Source: Toxonevra muliebris (taxonomy: Eukaryota > Arthropoda > Insecta > Diptera > Pallopteridae). Taken from it: a DNA stretch of 64,000 nucleotides. Within the stretch, counting starts at the first letter, position 1. Each line of letters begins with the position of its first letter. Shown piece by piece: positions 56,201-64,000 of this stretch. Made by a program: the position numbers and the translations under genes. The notes beneath the pieces were generated by a model, which was not told the DNA's origin, searched no databases, and saw nothing but the letters and a program-made list of their open reading frames with translations. The stretch is taken from assembly GCA_963691655.1 (NCBI GenBank), contig OY829326.1, positions 15,178,878 to 15,242,877 of the forward strand, written 5' to 3'.

Positions 56201-59200
56201 GTCTTCTCCCCTATAGAAAAGGTGTCTCCGACAGTATAAAACGTCTTCTCCCCTATAGAAAAGGTGTCTCCGACAGTATAAAACGTCTTCTCCCCTATAG
56301 AAAAGGTGTCTCCGACAGTATAAAACGTCTTCTCCCCTATAGACAAGGTGTCTCCGACAGTATAAATCGTCTTCTCCCCTATAGAAAAGGTGTCTCCGAC
56401 AGTATAAAACGTCTTCTCCCCTATAGAAAAGGTGTCTCCGACAGTATAAAACGTCTTCTCCCCTATAGAAAAGGTGTCTCCGACAGTATAAAACGTCTTC
56501 TCCCCTATAGAAAAGGTGTCTCCGACAGTATAAATCGTCTTCTCCCCTATAGAAAAGGTGTCTCCGACAGTATAAAACGTCTTCTCCCTATAGAAAAGGT
56601 GTCTCCGACAGTATAAATCGTCTTCTCCCCTATAGAAAAGGTGTCTCCGACAGTATAAAACGTCTTCTCCCCTATAGAAAAGGTGTCTCCGACAGTATAA
56701 ATCGTCTTCTCCCCTATAGAAAAGGTGTCTCCGACAGTATAAATCGTCTTCTCCCCTATAGAAAAGTGTCTCCGACAGTATAAAATCGTCTTCTCCCCTA
56801 TAGAAAAGGTGTCTCCAACAGTATAAATCGTCTTCTCCCCTATAGAAAAGGTGTCTCCGACAGTATAAATCGTCTTCTCCCCTATAGAAAAGGTGTCTCC
56901 GACAGTATAAATCGTCTTCTCCCCTATAGAAAAGGTGTCTCCGACAGTATAAAACGTCTTCTCCCCTATAGAAAATGTGTCTCCGACAGTATAAATCGTC
57001 TTCTCCCCTATAGAAAAGGTGTCTCCGACAGTATAAAACGTCTTCTCCCCTATAGAAAAGGTGTCTCCGACAGTATAAAACGTCTTCTCCCCTATAGAAA
57101 AGGTGTCTCCGACAGTATAAAACGTCTTCTCCCCTATAGAAAAGGTGTCTCCGACAGTATAAAACGTCTTCTCCCCTATAGAAAAGGTGTCTCCGACAGT
57201 ATAAAACGTCTTCTCCCCTATAGAAAAGGTGTCTCCGACAGTATAAATCGTCTTCTCCCCTATAGAAAAGGTGTCTCCGACAGTATAAAACGTCTTCTCC
57301 CTATAGAAAAGGTGTCTCCGACAGTATAAAACGTCTTCTCCCCTATAGAAAAGGTGTCTCCGACAGTATAAAACGTCTTCTCCCCTATAGAAAAGGTGTC
57401 TCCGACAGTATAAATCGTCTTCTCCCCTATAGAAAAGGTGTCTCCGACAGTATAAAACGTCTTCTCCCCTATAGAAAAGGTGTCTCCGACAGTATAAATC
57501 GTCTTCTCCCCTATAGAAAAGGTGTCTCCGACAGTATAAAACGTCTTCTCCCCTATAGAAAAGGTGTCTCCGACAGTATAAATCGTCTTCTCCCCTATAG
57601 AAAAGGTGTCTCCGACAGTATAAATCGTCTTCTCCCCTATAGAAAAGGTGTCTCCGACAGTATAAAACGTCTTCTCCCCTATAGAAAAGGTGTCTCCGAC
57701 AGTATAAAACGTCTTCTCCCCTATAGAAAAGGTGTCTCCGACAGTATAAAACGTCTTCTCCCCTATAGAAAAGGTGTCTCCGACAGTATAAATCGTCTTC
57801 TCCCCTATAGAAAAGGTGTCTCCGACAGTATAAATCGTCTTCTCCCCTATAGAAAAGGTGTCTCCGACAGTATAAAACGTCTTCTCCCCTATAGAAAAGG
57901 TGTCTCCGACAGTATAAAACGTCTTCTCCCCTATAGAAAAGGTGTCTCCGACAGTATAAATCGTCTTCTCCCCTATAGAAAAGGTGTCTCCGACAGTATA
58001 AATCGTCTTCTCCCCTATAGAAAAGGTGTCTCCGACAGTATAAAACGTCTTCTCCCCTATAGAAAAGGTGTCTCCGACAGTATAAAACGTCTTCTCCCCT
58101 ATAGAAAAGGTGTCTCCGACAGTATAAAACGTCTTCTCCCCTATAGAAAAGGTGTCTCCGACAGTATAAAACGTCTTCTCCCCTATAGAAAAGGTGTCTC
58201 CGACAGTATAAAACGTCTTCTCCCCTATAGAAAAGGTGTCTCCGACAGTATAAAACGTCTTCTCCCCTATAGAAAAGGTGTCTCCGACAGTATAAATCGT
58301 CTTCTCCCCTATAGAAAAGGTGTCTCCGACAGTATAAAACGTCTTCTCCCCTATAGAAAAGGTGTCTCCGACAGTATAAAACGTCTTCTCCCTATAGAAA
58401 AGGTGTCTCCGACAGTATAAATCGTCTTCTCCCCTATAGAAAAGGTGTCTCCGACAGTATAAATCGTCTTCTCCCCTATAGAAAAGGTGTCTCCGACAGT
58501 ATAAAACGTCTTCTCCCCTATAGAAAAGGTGTCTCCGACAGTATAAAACGTCTTCTCCCCTATAGAAAAGGTGTCTCCGACAGTATAAAACGTCTTCTCC
58601 CCTATAGAAAAGGTGTCTCCGACAGTATAAAACGTCTTCTCCCCTATAGAAAAGGTGTCTCCGACAGTATAAAACGTCTTCTCCCCTATAGAAAAGGTGT
58701 CTCCGACAGTATAAAACGTCTTCTCCCCTATAGAAAAGGTGTCTCCGACAGTATAAATCGTCTTCTCCCCTATAGAAAAGGTGTCTCCGACAGTATAAAA
58801 CGTCTTCTCCCCTATAGAAAAGGTGTCTCCGACAGTATAAATCGTCTTCTCCCCTATAGAAAAGGTGTCTCCGACAGTATAAAACGTCTTCTCCCCTATA
58901 GAAAAGGTGTCTCCGACAGTATAAAACGTCTTCTCCCCTATAGAAAAGGTGTCTCCGACAGTATAAATCGTCTTCTCCCCTATAGAAAAGGTGTCTCCGA
59001 CAGTATAAAACGTCTTCTCCCCTATAGAAAAGGTGTCTCCGACAGTATAAAACGTCTTCTCCCCTATAGAAAAGGTGTCTCCGACAGTATAAATCGTCTT
59101 CTCCCCTATAGAAAAGGTGTCTCCGACAGTATAAAACGTCTTCTCCCTATAGAAAAGGTGTCTCCGACAGTATAAAACGTCTTCTCCCCTATAGAAAAGG

Positions 59201-61289
59201 TGTCTCCGACAGTATAAAACGTCTTCTCCCCTATAGAAAAGGTGTCTCCGACAGTATAAAACGTCTTCTCCCCTATAGAAAAGGTGTCTCCGACAGTATA
59301 AAACGTCTTCTCCCCTATAGAAAAGGTGTCTCCGACAGTATAAATCGTCTTCTCCCCTATAGAAAAGGTGTCTCCGACAGTATAAAACGTCTTCTCCCCT
59401 ATAGAAAAGGTGTCTCCGACAGTATAAAACGTCTTCTCCCCTATAGAAAAGGTGTCTCCGACAGTATAAAACGTCTTCTCCCCTATAGAAAAGGTGTCTC
59501 CGACAGTATAAAACTCGTCTTCTCTTCTCCCCCTATAGAAAAGGTGTCTCCGACAGTATAAAACGTCTTCTCCCCTATAGAAAAGGTGTCTCCGACAGTA
59601 TAAAACGTCTTCTCCCCTATAGAAAAGGTGTCTCCGACAGTATAAAACGTCTTCTCCCCTATAGAAAAGGTGTCTCCGACAGTATAAAACGTCTTCTCCC
59701 CTATAGAAAAGGTGTCTCCGACAGTATAAAACGTCTTCTCCCCTATAGAAAAGGTGTCTCCGACAGTATAAAACGTCTTCTCCCCTATAGAAAAGGTGTC
59801 TCCGACAGTATAAAACGTCTTCTCCCCTATAGAAAAGGTGTCTCCGACAGTATAAAACGTCTTCTCCCCTATAGAAAAGGTGTCTCCGACAGTATAAAAC
59901 GTCTTCTCCCCTATAGAAAAGGTGTCTCCGACAGTATAAATCGTCTTCTCCCCTATAGAAAAGGTGTCTCCGACAGTATAAAACGTCTTCTCCCCTATAG
60001 AAAAGGTGTCTCCGACAGTATAAAACGTCTTCTCCCCTATAGAAAAGGTGTCTCCGACAGTATAAAACGTCTTCTCCCCTATAGAAAAGGTGTCTCCGAC
60101 AGTATAAAACGTCTTCTCCCCTATAGAAAAGGTGTCTCCGACAGTATAAAACGTCTTCTCCCCTATAGAAAAGGTGTCTCCGACAGTATAAATCGTCTTC
60201 TCCCCTATAGAAAAGGTGTCTCCGACAGTATAAAACGTCTTCTCCCCTATAGAAAAGGTGTCTCCGACAGTATAAATCGTCTTCTCCCCTATAGAAAAGG
60301 TGTCTCCGACAGTATAAAACGTCTTCTCCCCTATAGAAAAGGTGTCTCCGACAGTATAAAACGTCTTCTCCCCTATAGAAAAGGTGTCTCCGACAGTATA
60401 AAACGTCTTCTCCCCTATAGAAAAGGTGTCTCCGACAGTATAAATCGTCTTCCCCCCATATAGAAAAAGGTGTCTCCGACAGTATAAAACGTCTTCTCCC
60501 CTATAGAAAAGGTGTCTCCGACAGTATAAAACGTCTTCTCCCTATAGAAAAGGTGTCTCCGACAGTATAAATCGTCTTCTCCTCTATAGAAAAGGTGTCT
60601 CCGACAGTATAAAACGTCTTCTCCCCTATAGAAAAGGTGTCTCCGACAGTATAAATCGTCTTCTCCCCTATAGAAAAGGTGTCTCCGACAGTATAAAACG
60701 TCTTCTCCCTATAGAAAAGGTGTCTCCGACAGTATAAAACGTCTTCTCCTTTTATCTATAGAAAAGGTGTCTCCGACAGTATAAAACGTCTTCTCCCCTA
60801 TAGAAAAGGTGTCTCCGACAGTATAAATCGTCTTCTCCCCTATAGAAAAGGTGTCTCCGACAGTATAAATCGTCTTCTCCCTATAGAAAAGGTGTCTCCG
60901 ACAGTATAAAACGTCTTCTCCCCTATAGAAAAGGTGTCTCCGACAGTATAAAACGTCTTCTCCCCTATAGAAAAGGTGTCTCCGACAGTATAAACGTCTT
61001 CTCCCCTATAGAAAAGGTGTCTCCGACAGTATAAAATCGTCTTCTCCCCTATAGAAAAGGTGTCTCCGACAGTATAAAACGTCTTCTCTCCTATAGAAAA
61101 GGTGTCTCCGACAGTATAAAACGTCTTCTCCCTATAGAAAAGGTGTCTCCGACAGTATAAAACGTCTTCTCCCCTATAGAAAAGGTGTCTCCGACAGTAT
61201 AAAACGTCTTCTCCCCTATAGAAAAGGTGTCTCCGACAGTATAAAACGTCTTCTCCCCTATAGAAAAGGTGTCTCCGACAGTATAAATC

Positions 61290-61489
61290 NNNNNNNNNNN
61301 NNNNNNNNNNNNNNNNNNNNNNNNNNNNNNNNNNNNNNNNNNNNNNNNNNNNNNNNNNNNNNNNNNNNNNNNNNNNNNNNNNNNNNNNNNNNNNNNNNNN
61401 NNNNNNNNNNNNNNNNNNNNNNNNNNNNNNNNNNNNNNNNNNNNNNNNNNNNNNNNNNNNNNNNNNNNNNNNNNNNNNNNNNNNNNNNN
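61290..61489. other. Assembly gap (200 N)
   Basis: Exactly 200 N inside the satellite, with normal units on both sides. A round number usually means a gap of unknown size, so the true array length is not known. Confidence 0.95.
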
Positions 61490-64000
61490 CTTCTCTCCTA
61501 TAGAAAAGGTGTCTCCGACAGTATAAAACGTCTTCTCCCCTATAGAAAAGGTGTCTCCGACAGTATAAAATGTCTTCTCCCCTATAGAAAAGGTGTCTCC
61601 GACAGTATAAAACGTCTTCTCCCCTATAGAAAAGGTGTCTCCGACAGTATAAAACGTCTTCTCCCCTATAGAAAAGGTGTCTGCGACAGTATAAAACGTC
61701 TTCTCTCCTATAGAAAAGGTGTCTCCGACAGTATAAAACGTCTTCTCTCCTATAGGAAAAGGTGTCTCCGACAGTATAAAACGTCTTCTCCCCTATAGAA
61801 AAGGTGTCTCCGACAGTATAAAACGTCTTCTCCTCTATAGAAATCTATATTAGGTGTCTCCGACAGTATAAAACGTCTTCTCCCCTATAGAAAAGGTGTC
61901 TCCGACAGTATAAAACGTCTTCTCCCCTATAGAAAAGGTGTCTCCGACAGTATAAAACGTCTTCCTCCCCTATAGAAAAGGTGTCTCCGACAGTATAAAA
62001 CGTCTTCTCTCCTATAGAAAAGGTGTCTCCGACAGTATAAAACGTCTTCTCCCCTATAGAAAAGGTGTCTCCGACAGTATAAAACGTCTTCTCCCCTATA
62101 GAAAAGGTGTCTCCGACAGTATAAAACGTCTTCTCCCCTATAGAAAAGGTGTCTCCGACAGTATAAAACGTCTTCTCCCCTATAGAAAAGGTGTCTCCGA
62201 CAGTATAAAACGTCTTCTCCCCTATAGAAAAGGTGTCTCCGACAGTATAAAACGTCTTCTCTCCTATAGAAAAGGTGTCTCCGACAGTATAAAACGTCTT
62301 CTCTCCCTATAGAAAAGGTGTCTCCGACAGTATAAAACGTCTTCTCCCCTATAGAAAAGGTGTCTCCGACAGTATAAAACGTCTTCTCCCCTATAGAAAA
62401 GGTGTCTGCGACAGTATAAAACGTCTTCTCCCCTATAGAAAAGGTGTCTCCGACAGTATAAAACGTCTTCTCCCCTATAGAAAAGGTGTCTCCGACAGTA
62501 TAAAACGTCTTCTCCCCTATAGAAAAGGTGTCTCCGACAGTATAAAACGTCTTCTCCCCTATAGAAAAGGTGTCTCCGACAGTATAAAACGTCTTCTCCC
62601 CTATAGAAAAGGTGTCTCCGACAGTATAAAACGTCTTCTCCCCTATAGAAAAGGTGTCTCCGACAGTATAAAACGTCTTCTCCCCTATAGAAAAGGGTGT
62701 CTCCGACAGTATAAAACGTCTTCTCCCCTATAGAAAAGGTGTCTCCGACAGTATAAAACGTCTTCTCCCCTATAGAAAAGGTGTCTCCGACAGTATAAAA
62801 CGTCTTCTCCCCTATAGAAAAGGTGTCTCCGACAGTATAAAACGTCTTCTCCCTATAGAAAAGGTGTCTCCGACAGTATAAAACGTCTTCTCCCCTATAG
62901 AAAAGGTGTCTCCGACAGTATAAAACGTCTTCTCCCCTATAGAAAAGGTGTCTCCGACAGTATAAAACGTCTTCTCCCCTATAGAAAAGGTGTCTCCGAC
63001 AGTATAAAACGTCTTCTCCCCTATAGAAAAGGTGTCTCGACAGTATAAAACGTCTTCTCCCCTATAGAAAAGGTGTCTCCGACAGTATAAAACGTCTTCT
63101 CCCCTATAGAAAAGGTGTCTCCGACAGTATAAAACGTCTTCTCTCCTATAGAAAAGGTGTCTCCGACAGTATAAAACGTCTTCTCCCCTATAGAAAAGGT
63201 GTCTCCGACAGTATAAAACGTCTTCTCTCCTATAGAAAAGGTGTCTCCGACAGTATAAAACGTCTTCTCTCCTATAGAAAAGGTGTCTCCGACAGTATAA
63301 AACGTCTTCTCTCCTATAGAAAAGGTGTCTCCGACAGTATAAAACGTCTTCTCCCCTATAGAAAAGGTGTCTCCGACAGTATAAAACGTCTTCTCCCCTA
63401 TAGAAAAGGTGTCTCCGACAGTATAAAACGTCTTCTCCCCTATAGAAAAGGTGTCTCCGACAGTATAAAACGTCTTCTCTCCTATAGAAAAGGTGTCTCC
63501 GACAGTATAAAACGTCTTCTCCCCTATAGAAAAGGTGTCTCCGACAGTATAAAACGTCTTCTCTCCTATAGAAAAGGTGTCTCCGACAGTATAAAACGTC
63601 TTCTCCCCTATAGAAAAGGTGTCTCCGACAGTATAAAACGTCTTCTCCCCTATAGAAAAGGTGTCTCCGACAGTATAAAACGTCTTCTCCCCTATAGAAA
63701 AGGTGTCTCCGACAGTATAAAACGTCTTCTCTCCTATAGAAAAGGTGTCTCCGACAGTATAAAACGTCTTCTCCCCTATAGAAAAGGTGTCTCCGACAGT
63801 ATAAAACGTCTTCTCCCCTATAGAAAAGGTGTCTCCGACAGTATAAAACGTCTTCTCCCCTATTGAAAAGGTGTCTCCGACAGTATAAAACGTCTTCTCC
63901 CCTATAGAAAAGGTGTCTCCGACAGTATAAAACGTCTTCTCTCCTATAGAAAAGGTGTCTCCGACAGTATAAAATGTCTTCTCCCCTATAGAAAAGGTGT

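Larger units (their letters stand above)
38821..64000. repeat. Satellite DNA: 42-bp tandem repeat array, about 600 copies
   Basis: Head-to-tail 42-bp units fill the rest of the window and continue past its end. Each unit contains, in order, TATAAA(A/T)CGTC, TTCTCCCC, CTATAGAAAAGG and TGTCTCCGACAG. The commonest difference is A or T at the eighth base (AAAACG versus AAATCG). Others are CTGCTCC, TCCTCTATAG, CTCTCC, AAAATG for AAAAGG, and single-base indels. No spacers, no other genes. Since 42 is a multiple of three, both strands stay open for long stretches (minus-strand peptide unit SIGEKTFYTVGDTF, plus-strand SDSIKRLLPYRKGV). No ATG occurs in the consensus and indels break the frames, so I do not call a protein. 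Confidence 0.98.

Noticed and set aside
55498..56346. 282-codon minus-strand open frame made of 14-residue repeats
   Set aside because: It is satellite DNA of 42-bp units. The apparent start is a TTG created by one variant, there is no ATG, and equivalent frames exist on the other strand.
38821..64000. CRISPR-like array
   Set aside because: Units are contiguous with no unique spacers, and the genome is eukaryotic.

Overview
The window reads as nuclear DNA of a higher fly (Diptera, Brachycera), quite possibly a tephritid fruit fly. The reasons are strong AT richness, dispersed CA/TATG/CAA microsatellites, tRNA-headed SINEs with a central domain I associate with flies, RNase H-bearing LINE remnants, Tc1/mariner DD37E copies and many short inverted-repeat transposons. 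The genus is inference. No host protein-coding gene can be supported on either strand: the open frames in 1-38.8 kb are short, low-complexity, or broken transposon genes. It may be intergenic DNA or part of a very long intron.

Layout. Positions 1-38.8 kb are a mosaic of unique-looking AT-rich DNA and decayed mobile elements. On the minus strand are two 3'-end LINE fragments (about 5.8-6.6 and 29.8-30.35 kb). There are two TA-flanked Tc1/mariner copies (6955-8871 and 18458-19692), each dead for a different reason. The first carries a 929-bp insertion that itself holds a 207-bp TTAA element and a 76-bp foldback. Three tRNA-derived SINEs lie at 9.5, 32.0 and 38.5 kb, with a fourth 3' fragment at 20.2 kb. 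A group of TTAA-flanked, piggyBac-like elements lies at 7557-7763, 13198-13715, 15106-16330 and 25450-25964 (possibly also 24307-24394). Other inverted-repeat elements are at 10896-11116, 12151-12832 and 27949-28650. A DDE-transposase remnant of another type is at 16.34-16.62 kb.

From about 38,821 to the window end (over 25 kb, open on the right) the sequence is one satellite array of a 42-bp unit, roughly 600 copies, interrupted only by a 200-N assembly gap at 61290-61489. Its left edge follows a scrap that looks like an RTE-type LINE C-terminus. Inside the array, marker variants show multi-unit duplications with offsets of 94, 126, 421, 1681 and about 1800-2135 bp.

The most interesting observation is structural. 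Four TTAA elements with different terminal sequences share one asymmetric design: a short palindrome centred about 25 bp from one end only. The largest also has a related palindrome about 50 bp from the other end. This matches the unequal ends of piggyBac, and in that element the transposase remnants read away from the near-palindrome end, as in piggyBac. A second theme is the (CCTAA)n-type 3' tail shared by one SINE and one LINE, which suggests a mobilisation partnership.
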